41,887 nt of DNA from Phaeoceros laevis (Eukaryota > Anthocerotophyta > Anthocerotopsida > Notothyladales): contig JBNGIQ010008488.1 in NCBI GenBank assembly GCA_049999765.1, positions 1 to 41,887 on the forward strand. Reading direction: 5' to 3'. Shown here piece after piece: positions 22,338 to 32,226 of the stretch. The position numbers and the translations under genes were made by a program. The notes below the pieces were generated by a model that was not told the DNA's origin, searched no databases, and worked only from the letters and a program-made list of their open reading frames with translations. Numbering within the stretch: the first letter of the stretch is position 1; each line of letters starts with the position of its first letter.

Positions 22338-25171
22338 ATGGAGCAGGTGAAGGAAACCGTAAAGACCCTGGCCAAGGAGCCACGGGTACGGGTCGTGGTG
22401 GCTTTCACGCTTGCAAGCTGGCCGTTAGTGTTCGGAGGGCTCGTTTGGCTATCTTCTCTTCAATTCGAGTTGCAACTCTTGGTTGGTGCGCTCACGGGAT
22501 TAGCGATTATGGTGGCCTACTACTACATGATGGTCCATCGATCGCACGTCAGGAGGCGTGAGGTAAATGGAAATGTTTGTTTTTTGTGTAATGATTTCAT
22601 GAATGCAGAAGACTGTCCAGCCAAGCGTAGCAGCTCTCTTATCAAAGAATGCTTTACTGAACTGTGTCATCTTTGAACATGCAGGCAGTGAAGACCCAGC
22701 AGTTGTCGGAGCTAGATGCGGGAGTTCTGAAAAGGCTTCTTCCTCCTGACAGCATTCCCAGCTGGGTGCAATCTGGATTCGATAAGGTTGGTATGCTGTC
22801 TTTTGCAATGCACGTCTATCTCTTTCTATGAAGGCCACGAGTAACAATGGCTTTATCTTTGTGGTTGCCTGGAATGGTTACTAGTTTGGATGCTTAGTTG
22901 TAATCGCTGACAAGTTGACTGGTTGATAGGTGGAGTGGATCAACAAGTGTCTGGTAGAAGTCTGGCCCTTCCTTGACAAGGTCAGGCCCATCCTTGCAGC
23001 TTCCAGTTAGTAGAGCTGACTTAGCTCATCTTGATGGTGCTGTTATAATCATTGAACCATGACCTACAATACTTTTCTATGTTTTCTGGCTATGCAGGCA
23101 GTGGGAGATATGGTGAAACAACAACTTCAACCAATATTGGATCAGTACAAGTTGGGGGCCATTACTGAATTGCAAGTGAAGGAAGCGACTCTTGGGACAG
23201 TCGGCCCTAAAATCGGAGGTGCTGCAGACTACTGACCAGCTGTTGCTACATTTAAATCTAATAGAGTGTGTCATGGGTGGTAAAGGGTGTCTGGTTGTTT
23301 AATGGCTGAGACAACAGGCTTCAAAGTGACCGAGGGTGGTGAAGATGAGTGTATGCTGGAGTGTGAACTCGACTGGCGACACGGGAAGGGGCAGAAGGTT
23401 TCCATCACAGTGAAGACACCTGGTCCTGACTTTGATGTGGAGGTGAGGCCTGGTTTCAACTGGATCCAGTTCCTGGTGAAGTTACCATATGAGACGCAGT
23501 CAAGGATGGCTAATGGATGTCGTACATATTGTGGTTGGCAGGTGAAGGATTTCTCAGTATATGCCATCCTAAGGGTCATTCTGAAGCCCCTAATTGAGGA
23601 CATTCCAGGGTTTGGTGCTGTGCTGGTGTCCTTGCGCGAGCCAGTAAGTTTTCTTTCTGTGGAGCTTGTCACCACATCCAACACAGGATTTTTCCCTTGC
23701 AGATGTTGTTCCGTTGATAGGTCAGTTGAAGGGTGGGACACGTTCTGAACTCCGTGAAAGGATGACACCTTACTCTGGAATTTGTGCGTGGCTGTTTGTT
23801 ATTGAATGACAGCCAGAAGTGGACTTCAAGACCAAAATACTTGGTGGAGACCTGACCTCACTGCCCGGGGTGGATAACATGATCGATGTAAGTAACCAAG
23901 AGGCACTGTAGTGGTGAGAAGCAGGTGTGTCTCGTCTGTTTCATGTGGGGAAGCTTCCATGGATCTAACATGGATTGGGGTGTCTGCAGAACATCATTGT
24001 TTCTGCAATGGAGGACACTCTTGTGTGGCCTAGCCGTATCGTGATTCCTGTTGGACCAGGAGATTACAGGTCTGTAGTTTATCAGTTGGTGTTGTCGAGG
24101 TGGATTGAAGTACGCCTTATTATCTGGGCGGTGCCTTGTTCGTTACTAATAGCCGAGTGGTTGTTTTGTTGGAATGACCCAGCTATCTGGAACTGCACCC
24201 AGTGGGCATTCTTCATGTGGTGGTGATAGAGGCCAAGGGCATCAAAGGCAAGGACTGGTTCGGGAAATCGGATCCTTTCGTCATGCTTTACATCCGCCCC
24301 AAACAGGAGAAAATCAAGAGAACATCTACAAAATCCAACACCACAAATCCGGTTTGGAACGAGGCGTTTGACTTGGAGGTGAGTGGGAGCAGTAACAGTT
24401 TGTTGGGTGAATTGCAGTAACAGCTGTTAAGTGATTTTTTTCTCCTGTATGAGGACATGCGTGACACAGAAGGCTTTTCGTGCTCTTTGTTCAGGTGGAG
24501 GACCCAGATTACCAGCAGTTACACATCAGGTTGATGGATTCTGATTCATTGAGTGCAGCCGACCTGATAGGAGCTGCAGAGGTGCCACTCAAGCAGGTCA
24601 GTCAGTCAGTGTACTAGACTTCTCTGCTTGATCGCATTCCATGGAACTGGCTGTTTTTGTACTAAAGAACAGGGTGGTGGTGGTGTGCGAACTGCTGGTG
24701 CAGCTGGAACCGCTGAAGACATACGATTTGTGGCTCCCACTGCTGAAGGATCCGAAGAAGCCCCAGGAAGGAGAGGCCAGTGGCCAAGTGCACATCTTCG
24801 TGACATACAATCCTCTGGAAGAGGACAAAGTCAGGGCTGCGGAGAACAAAGCTCGTGAGGAAGCCCGGGACGTGACGGCGGGAGGGGAGTTTGCAACTGC
24901 AGAGAAGGCCGAAGGAAAGGTACCCGCCGGGGAGAACGAGAAGCAAAACGGAACAGCAGCTCCTCCAGAGGAAGCAGCAGCACCCACAGAGAAGCCGGAG
25001 CTGAAGCAGGCCGAGTTGCCTACCAGCCCGGAGGATCACGAGCGAAAGTTAAGCCAGCATGACATTGGGGCGCAGCACGCTGCAGCAGTGGAGCTGAACG
25101 AGAAATCGGACGCGAGACTTGAACAGGCGGCTCAAACTGCTGACAAGCTCTTGGAGGAAAGCGGATTCTAG
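22338..25171 (+). CDS. Synaptotagmin-like protein with SMP lipid-transfer and one C2 domain
   Basis: Eleven exons: 22338-22562, 22685-22786, 22930-22980, 23098-23218, 23318-23442, 23542-23643, 23813-23887, 23990-24069, 24183-24378, 24495-24596, 24704-25171, giving 548 aa. Membrane-contact-site tether of the plant SYT/NTMC2 group: an N-terminal anchor (about 18-66, two hydrophobic runs), an SMP domain (about 80-290; VEWINKCLVEVWPFLDKAV, LGTVGPKIGGF, PGVDNMIDNIIV, WPSRIVIPV), then a C2 domain (about 294-415; YLELHPVGILHVVVIEAKGI). The C2 loops keep Asp in KGKDWFGKSDPF and in MDSDSLSAADLIG with the 0/+2/+8 spacing of calcium-binding C2 domains, so calcium-dependent lipid binding is likely. Arabidopsis SYT1-5 have two C2 domains; here one C2 is followed by about 130 residues of acidic Glu/Ala/Lys-rich tail. 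The closest named subgroup cannot be fixed by eye. Confidence 0.93.
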
Positions 25172-26870
25172 AAAACCTGAAACTCGTCATCCACTGTGAC
25201 CAGGTAGTGCCGTGCAGCTCAGGTGTGCATCCGCGCGTGCAGCTGCTACACTACATACAGTAAAGTTGTGACTGTTCCCAGAGGACTATTTTCCAGTCCT
25301 GTGCATATGTAGGCCTTCTGTATCTCAGAAAAGGACAATGGGCGGGGCTCTTGCGACAAGTCCCTGTGAGACTGTGACGGAGATTAGATTCATCATTTTG
25401 TGCAATACTTGTACGTTACATCATAAGGCGGGCCTGTGGCACCCACCATGAAAAACAACGGAAAGAAGAGAGAGTATTGTAGGCGCAATCGGATCCGAGG
25501 CTGCGGCCCCATGATGGAATGTGCGATGCGATGGATGGGCGCCGGCACTCGGAATTAGCAAAGGCGCCGTCTGTGGCTCAACTTGCTTGCGGACCGCTGC
25601 TTGGCCTCATCTCACAGGTATACCCATCACTGTCGGTAGGCGCTCCCGCGTAGCCAGAAATCAGACTAAAGTACATAAGTGCGAGGGAGCATCTAGGCGT
25701 GTGCCGAGAGGGTCTCCCAAGTGGGACATGTCGGTCGCAGCCGTTCCAGGCAGATGACGACACAGTCGGTGCATTGATTCATTGATTTAAGACGGTGCTT
25801 TAGCCGAACCTACCACTCCGTTAGCTACTAGCAGTAAACCAGCCAGCCTGTTAAAGTGCAGAGTCTGCAGACTATCTAGATGTCAGGGACACATGCCCAG
25901 CAAAGCAGCTCTCATGCATGCATGTGCTGGGATGTGTAGTATTGTGTACCATGCCATGCATGTACGCCACGAATGGGGCATGCCTCGCATGCCATGCCGA
26001 GCCAAGGGACGAAACGCGTTGGTGGTGATGATACGCTTCCCAAGAAACTGCTCTGCGAAATGATGGTTTCGCCAAGCCCGGGTCGAGCATGAAAAGATGA
26101 GCTTGGATCAATCATAGGCTGCCAGCGCCGCAACCCGCCATCTTTCTTCCCGGCAGTTTTTCCGTTCAGGAATGGGACGCCTCGCTCGCTCGCACGCCTC
26201 TCACAACACGGCAAAACCGCACGGACACACACACACAAAACAGGTTTGCCGACCTGGACTCCACATGTATTGCTGTGTCAGGTAGCATAGGAGAGGGCAT
26301 CAAATCAGGCAGCACCAGATAGCCAAGCCGTGGGGTATAGCTACCGTATCCCAAGCTCCAACCGCGATGTGCGATTGCGCGTACTGGTGCGGTAGTGGAA
26401 GTCTAGGGTGGCGCTGGCGCAACCACATTGCAACACATTAGAAACAAACAACGCGATATTTCACAAGCATTCCGGGATATTTTGGAGGATGTTAGCTACC
26501 AGATTCTATCTTACACATGTTACCTCTACAAGCTCGACCTGCCTAGTTGGTCGGTGGCGCCCGTCACCTGGCGCATCTTACGCCAGCAGAGCCGAGCCGG
26601 ACAGAGGACTGGTGGGTTTGCGCCACTCAGGGGCCGGCACCTTGCGGAAATGCACGTCTCGGACAGTGGCACCCTGCACTGCTGGCCGGTTAGCGAAACT
26701 GGTGCGATGTTTCACGGTTTCACTTCACCACCGGCGGGTATATGTTTTTTTTGTCAACGCCGGGTAGCTGGCTGGCTGCCTTTGGTTTGGGTTCCGTTTA
26801 CGAGATGGCCGTTGAAGGAATCCGAGGCCAAACGTCGGCCGGACTTGCCACTTTATTCGGACAACCCACC

Positions 26871-27300
26871 TTAGGCTGGTTTTCCATGTGGTCGCCCAGG
26901 CCGGTTAACTACTAACCGGCCCGGGTGACCATTTTTCTGTGATGACCCGCCTTGTTTTAGCGGGTCACGGGCTCACCGGGAGTTCCCCTTTGCGGGCGGT
27001 CACTACCACGGGGAAGCATCGTGCTGCGCAGCTCACCCGGCGGTCACCCTGCGGTCACTTGGCGGGAGAGGGAAGGAAGTAAGAAGAGAGCAACCGGCTC
27101 TCGCGATACCGGGTTGCCAACCGACCGGCAAAAATGTGGACACCACCAAAAATAGACCCGCTAAGTTTTTGCCCCATTGTCCAAAAATCGATCTTTTTTT
27201 AGGACAACCCGGTTGCAGGCGCTTGTCGCGAAGTGCGACCTAGACACCTAGACCGGCCCCGGCCCCGGCCCGGGTTGGGGCGCATGGAAAACCAGCCTTA
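26871..27300. mobile_element. Non-autonomous DNA transposon (MITE), 424 bp with TTA target duplication
   Basis: The element spans 26874-27297. Its ends are GGCTGGTTTTCCATG (26874-26888) and the exact reverse complement CATGGAAAACCAGCC (27283-27297), flanked by TTA on both sides (26871-26873 and 27298-27300). A 3-bp TTA duplication fits the TWA targets of PIF/Harbinger elements, but the superfamily is inference. No transposase frame lies inside. The interior has two perfect hairpins: GGCCGGTTA/TAACCGGCC (26899-26907 and 26913-26921) and TGACCCGC/GCGGGTCA (26943-26950 and 26960-26967), plus further GC-rich palindromic words. Intact ends and duplication suggest a fairly recent insertion. Confidence 0.85.
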
Positions 27301-27860
27301 GTATTGCCCCGTTCTACACTAGACTAGGTAGACTAGGTAGGTAGTGTAGATAGGTAGTTAGCGTGGTGCGACGTCGTCAATCTGGACCTGGACCAAGACG
27401 GTCGAGCCGCCCCGTTCGTTGCCCTGTTTGCGGGGCCGTTTTGCGGGCCGCCCCTTTCCCCACCAATAAGGGAGTTTTACCGCAGCCGTAGCCCCCAGAA
27501 AAGAGAAAAGTACGGTACCGTGTGATACGCCCCGCAGCAGTCAGACTGACTGGTCGGTCGAGGTTGGCACTGCAGCCTTACCGAGGGAAAAAAAAAGGAG
27601 GTGAACCATACGTACCACCACACAGAACAGAAAAACTGGTACCTTCGGCTCGGCACGCTCTAGGCATGGTCCTCTCCTTCGAGCCTCCCTCTGCAATTGC
27701 ACTGGATTTCCACCAGTTTCACCTGCCTGCCAGTCAGTCATGTCGTGCCCGCAGTCCTCTCTTCCACCGTCCCTAGACTCCCCCCTCGCTCTGTTTCCGC
27801 GATGCTGCTGCCTATTTAGATCGTCTCGCGAGCATTGCGGTGCAACCGACGACTGCACCC

Positions 27861-27872
27861 GGGGGGGGGGGG
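27861..27872. repeat. Poly-G run (12)
   Basis: Twelve consecutive G residues upstream of the GH17 gene, preceded by CCC. The length may vary between individuals or be miscounted in assembly. Confidence 0.8.
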
Positions 27873-28392
27873 AGAGGTAGGCGAGCAGTAGGGCCATTGC
27901 TATAGCTAGCAAGCAGCCTTCACACTATTTAACCTCGGCTCCTCCAGCCAGCGTTTGCTGCTGCTGCCTGCTCCTCATTTTCTCCCGTACCGCCTCGCCC
28001 CGCTCTCCATCCCCAGCATCCGCATTTGTGTAGCGTTTGCGGATAGGGAGCATCGCCTCGCCTCTGCCGCCGCCGCTGGAGGAGCGCATTTGCAGGTTTG
28101 TTCCTCACTTGAACCTCGCCGCATTTTTCAGCAGTGGCAGGGATAGGCTAGGTTAGGCCAGCTGGATGCAGCTGGTGCTTCTTGTTCCCGGCCAGCTCAA
28201 GCAAGCGAGCAAGCAAGCAAGCAATTGCTTCCCCCGCAATGTCCGTCCTGCCTGCGCTCGCTTCTTGGATCCCCGCTGGCTGGCCAGGCCAGTCTGGTAG
28301 CTCACTCCAGTCTGCGGCCTCCTCATCAGTACCTACCACATGCAACGGAATCTTGGACTCCAGTGCTTCCCTCCAATCAAGATCCGTTGGTG

Positions 28393-28406
28393 CCCCCCCC
28401 CCCCCC
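28393..28406. repeat. Poly-C run (14)
   Basis: Fourteen consecutive C residues in the pyrimidine-rich GH17 upstream region; the minus strand would present a long G run. Length is uncertain for the same reason as other homopolymers. Confidence 0.8.
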
Positions 28407-28716
28407 TCCAACCCTCTCCTCCCCCTGTCCGCCCTCTCCTCTCCTCACTCCCCCTCCAGACTCTGGAGCGCAATCAGTCAGTCAGCTCCCACATTCTATT
28501 CCCGCCTTCTCCTCACTTCCTGTCCCTGTGCTACTTTGCAGGTGTGAAGCATACAGACAGATCCGGCCTGCCTGCCAGCCAGCCATTCTTCCACAACCGG
28601 AACAGGACACTCACTTCGCGGCTTTCTTCATGACACACCGCCACATTCGCCTCCCCGGTCTGCTCTCGCTATAACAACACGCAGAGGCGCGGGCAGGGGA
28701 CCAGAGCTTGGGAAGG

Positions 28717-30770
28717 ATGTCTCTGCCCGGGGCGCCGCTGGACAAGCGTACCATTGCGTCCATTACCGTGCTCTTGAACCTCATCCTCGTGGTCGGGGTA
28801 GCTCAAGCTGGTACTGCTCGCTCTTACCCTCATTGCCCTCTCCCTCCTCTTCTCCTCCTATGTTCTTTTTGCTAGCCTAGCCTAGCCTAGCTTGAAAGGA
28901 TTGCTGTTGCGCAGCATGAATGTACGAATCCATTCTTACTAGTTGTGTGTCACTCGCTCGCATTGTCACAGCAGGCAACGCAATTGGAGTCAACTACGGC
29001 CGCCTGGGATCCAACCTCCCGCCTCCCGCCAGGGTGGTGCAGATCATTAAAAACCTCCAAATTGGCAGCGCCAGAATTTTCGACCATGACCCTACAGTGA
29101 TTTCCGCCTTCGCCAACTCCGGCATCGAGCTGGTCATCGGCGTCACCAACCAGGAGGTGGTAGGGATTGGCCAGAGCAGTGCTACCGCCTCGCAATGGGT
29201 GCAGCAGTACGTGGTCCCCTACTACCCGGCTACACAAATCTCCACCATCACCGTCGCCAACGAGCCTCTCTCCTACTACGGGGAGCAGGACGTGGCCATC
29301 TGGTACCAGCTCAATCCGGCAATGCTCAACCTCTACTCGTAAGCGCTCCAGTCTTTTGTTCGTGTTTCCTCCTCCCAGGCTGTCTGTCTGCATTGCTGGC
29401 TTCTTTCCTTGTGTCGTGGCTCAACAACCATCTCTGACGCTGTTTCCTGTTTGCCTTGCTCTGCAGAGCGTTGAAGACCGTCGGCCTACACAGGAACATC
29501 AAACTCACCACAGTCCTCGCCTATGACGTGCTCAACATCTCCTACCCGCCGACAAATGGGAGCTTCAGGTCGGACGTGGCAATTCCCATAGTCCAGCCCC
29601 TGCTCAAGTTCCTCAGCTCCACGGGAGCGCCCTTCATGGTCAACGTCTACCCCTACTTCGCCTTCGCCAGCAACCCCAACGTGTCATTGGACTACTCCAC
29701 CTTCGGAATACAGGCAGTGCCCGTCAGCGATGGCTCCTACAAGTACACCAACATCTTGGATGCGCAGCTGGACGCGCTGCATTTTGCCATGACCAGGTTG
29801 GGCTACCCCAACATCAGCATTTGCATCTCCGAGACCGGCTGGCCCACCAAGGGGGACGAGAATCAGCCGGGCACCAGCATTGTCAACGCAGCCCACTACA
29901 ACCGCCGGCTAGTGCGTAAGGTGATTGCAGCGAAGGGCACGCCGGCCATGCCTGGGGTTTTCGTCCCGACCTTCATCTTCGGGCTCTTCAACGAGGACCA
30001 GAAGCCTGGGCCGACCACAGAGCGCAACTGGGGGCTGCTCTACCCGGATGGCTCCCCCGTCTACAGCATAGACCTGACAGGGCAGCTGGCGGACAGCGGC
30101 TACTCTCCCTTGGGCGGAGAGGGCTCTGCAACTGCGCCTCCACCTAGTCCAGGTGCGGGTGCCGGCGCTGCCCCTCCCCCGCAGAGCTCCGTGCCGCCGC
30201 CCTTTCCGGCGCCCCAGAATTCTCCACCTGTGCCTTATGTTCCTAGTGTGCCTCCTCCACCTCCAGTGCCTTCTACCGTAGTTCCTCCTCCCCCTGCTCC
30301 TCTTTCCCCTCCTCCTCCCTCGCCTGTGGTGCCAACCACCCCTCCACAACCTCCCGCTGCTCCTGCTGCAGGAACAGTGCAATGGTGCATGGCCAACCCT
30401 GGTGCCACTCCCCAAGCCATTCAAGCGGCGCTTGATTACGCCTGCGGGGCAGGTCAAGCAGACTGTGTGTCTATTCAACCAGGACATCAATGCTTCGATC
30501 CCAACACACTGCAAAACCACGCCTCCTGGGCTCTCAACAGCTATTGGCAACAGACCAAGGCTTTGGGTGGAAGTTGCGACTTTCAGGGCGCTGCAGTCCT
30601 CAGCTCCGTTAATCCTAGTAAGTGTCTCTACCCATTTCTGGAACATTCAGATTTAGCCCCCGGTTCGCTTGCTTCGTGCAGCTGGGTTGAATGAAATGCA
30701 GGCTAACAGACCCCCCTCCTGTGGTTCTTCTTTGGCAGGTCTAGGTGGTTGCATCTACCCGGGCAACTAA
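28717..30770 (+). CDS. Glucan endo-1,3-beta-glucosidase, GH17 catalytic domain plus X8 (CBM43) domain
   Basis: Secreted enzyme that cuts beta-1,3-glucan (callose) in the cell wall; the GH17-X8 form includes the plasmodesmal glucanases. Exons 28717-28810, 28972-29338, 29467-30617 and 30739-30770 give 547 aa. Residues 1-32 form a signal peptide (TVLLNLILVVGVAQA core). The GH17 domain begins AIGVNYGRLGSNLP and has the acid/base Glu in TVANEPLSYYG (E129) and the nucleophile in ICISETGWPTKGDE (E276). A Pro-rich linker (about 366-455) leads to the X8 domain (458-547) with its cysteines (QWCMANPG, DYACG.GQADC, HQCFDP, GSCDFQG, GGCIYPGN). The last 11 codons, with one of those cysteines, come from the tiny exon 4. 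No hydrophobic tail follows X8, so no GPI anchor is seen. NEP replaces the commoner NEV after the acid/base Glu. The second exon has a tandem CAGCAG acceptor. Confidence 0.95.
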
Positions 30771-31836
30771 GTTATGTTGATAGACCTAGGAGGAGGCGAA
30801 GAGGCACACTACGGAACAGAAGGTAGAAGACTGCAGGTTTTTAATTCTGGGGATTGAATACGAAGACTGACACTGACATCCCTCACAACAATGGAGCTAG
30901 CTAGAGTAGCCCATTTACTGAGCGACTGAACTAGGGACGAAGCCACCAGACCAGACCTACTTGTCCAGGTAGAGACACCAGACCTACTTCAAGTTGTTGG
31001 TATTTACCCATTTTTCCCCTTTCCAGCTAGAATTTTGATTTGGTAGGAACTCAGTGACCAAGAGGACAATGCACTGCTCGATCCCCCTGGGCAAGTGTAG
31101 TCACACGCATGAGTTCGGAAGTTGTGTCCTGCCACATTTTAAAATAGCTGTGAGAAGGAATTGCGTTTGTTATGAAGGCTGTCAGAAACCAGTTTCCAAG
31201 GTCGGTGTTTTGAAGATGAAAAGACAGTTTCATTCAAACAGTTCGTATCTCTACTAGACTAGCTTTGGAGTCTTTGTATGTTAAGACACTTCGGCCAGCA
31301 GAGAAAACTGTGTGCAGACTGCAGCCTCTCTCTGCAGATGCACATGTATATTACAATGTCATTCAGACGCGGCAATAAAAGCACCACGAAGGGCTTTCCA
31401 CACTCCGCTGTCGTGTCTTTACGACACTTGTGTATCACGTCCGACTTTCGTGCACCTGGTTGCCAGCCTAGCCTGGTCCATGTCACCATGTGATTGTTCA
31501 GGACGAGTCAGAAAGGATCATATCCATGCCAGCTACTCCTTACGTGCATCACGAGTGCTGATGAGATATACCCATCTCCTAAGCTCTTCAGCCTGATGCC
31601 CGAGGTGCACTTTTATGATCAAAGAACAGAGTACAGTAGTGGTAGGACGATTATGGTGTTTAGCCAACTCCTGGGAAGTGGAACAGTGGCGTAAGATTTA
31701 TCAACCTCCTCTCTGCAGAATAAAGTAACCTTCTTCCTCAGCGCCTCCCCGCCCGAAGGCCCCGAACATACATAAAGGAAACGTGAACCTGCTTTCAGCA
31801 AAGCCAAAGGTTCCAAGATTCTAGGCTCTCAGATAG
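30771..31836. other. Intergenic region between the GH17 gene and the tRNA
   Basis: About 1 kb with the GH17 3' untranslated region on the left. Frames of 60-94 codons on both strands lack family signatures. In particular none matches the missing C-terminal part of SEC3, for which I looked here on the minus strand. Confidence 0.5.
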
Positions 31837-31909
31837 CGCCGCCCGGGGGGTTCGAACCCCCGACCACAAGGTTAAGAGCCTTGCGCTCTACCAACTGAGC
31901 TAGGGCGGC
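31837..31909 (-). tRNA. trnK-CUU: tRNA-Lys (anticodon CUU)
   Basis: On the minus strand the 73 bases fold as a full cloverleaf: acceptor stem GCCGCCC/GGGCGGC with G discriminator, D arm GCTCAGTTGGTAGAGC, anticodon stem CAAGG/CCTTG around loop CTCTTAA (anticodon CTT, lysine AAG codons), and T arm GGGGG-TTCGAAC-CCCCC. A- and B-box sequences are intact, there is no intron and no encoded CCA, as expected for a nuclear gene. Oddly, no run of four T follows on the minus strand for about 130 bases, so pol III termination is not obvious. Confidence 0.97.
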
Positions 31910-32226
31910 TACACATTAGAAGTAGAAATAAGATTACAACTCCAATCAAAAATTGGTTAATAAAATCTACTAAGCTCGAGAGGTAATTTCTCAAAAAATC
32001 TGTGGCCTGCGAACAAAAGTCCAGCTCTACGCGCTTGTCCTTCACCTAAACAACCAAGAGACCAAAGTTCTAGAAGTTACTACACAATCAAGAACGCCTT
32101 GACATCTCTGAAGGCAAGTACTTTTGGCATACAGTCATACAATTATTTCGTCCATTGAACCACATGATATTACCAAGACATTGCAACATGGTGCTACACA
32201 TTGTAGCTGAGTTGACCAATGCTTAC

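Larger units (their letters stand above)
25172..28716. other. Long non-coding region with a MITE and the GH17 promoter and leader
   Basis: No coding exon is supported over 3.5 kb. The left part holds the synaptotagmin-like 3' end. Around 25910-25990 CATG/GCATGC words are dense. A complete MITE lies at 26874-27297. Right of it are a GTAG/GATAG-rich patch (27313-27360), a 12-G run (27861-27872), a 14-C run (28393-28406) and AAGC/TAGCC microrepeats, which are typical of a plant promoter and leader. Pyrimidine-rich plus-strand frames at 28182-28674 are composition artefacts. Confidence 0.6.

Noticed and set aside
26405-26640. Possible inverted repeat pair (ggtggcgctggcgcaacc / ggtttgcgccactc)
   Set aside because: Arms match only in part, and no target duplication is visible.
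28182-28674. Overlapping plus-strand frames of up to 149 codons upstream of the GH17 gene
   Set aside because: Pro/Ser-rich from pyrimidine bias and crossed by a poly-C run; no start context or homology.
29909-30646. 245-codon minus-strand frame
   Set aside because: It is the complement of the GH17 linker and X8 coding region; the Arg/Gly-rich composition reflects the Pro-rich linker on the true strand.
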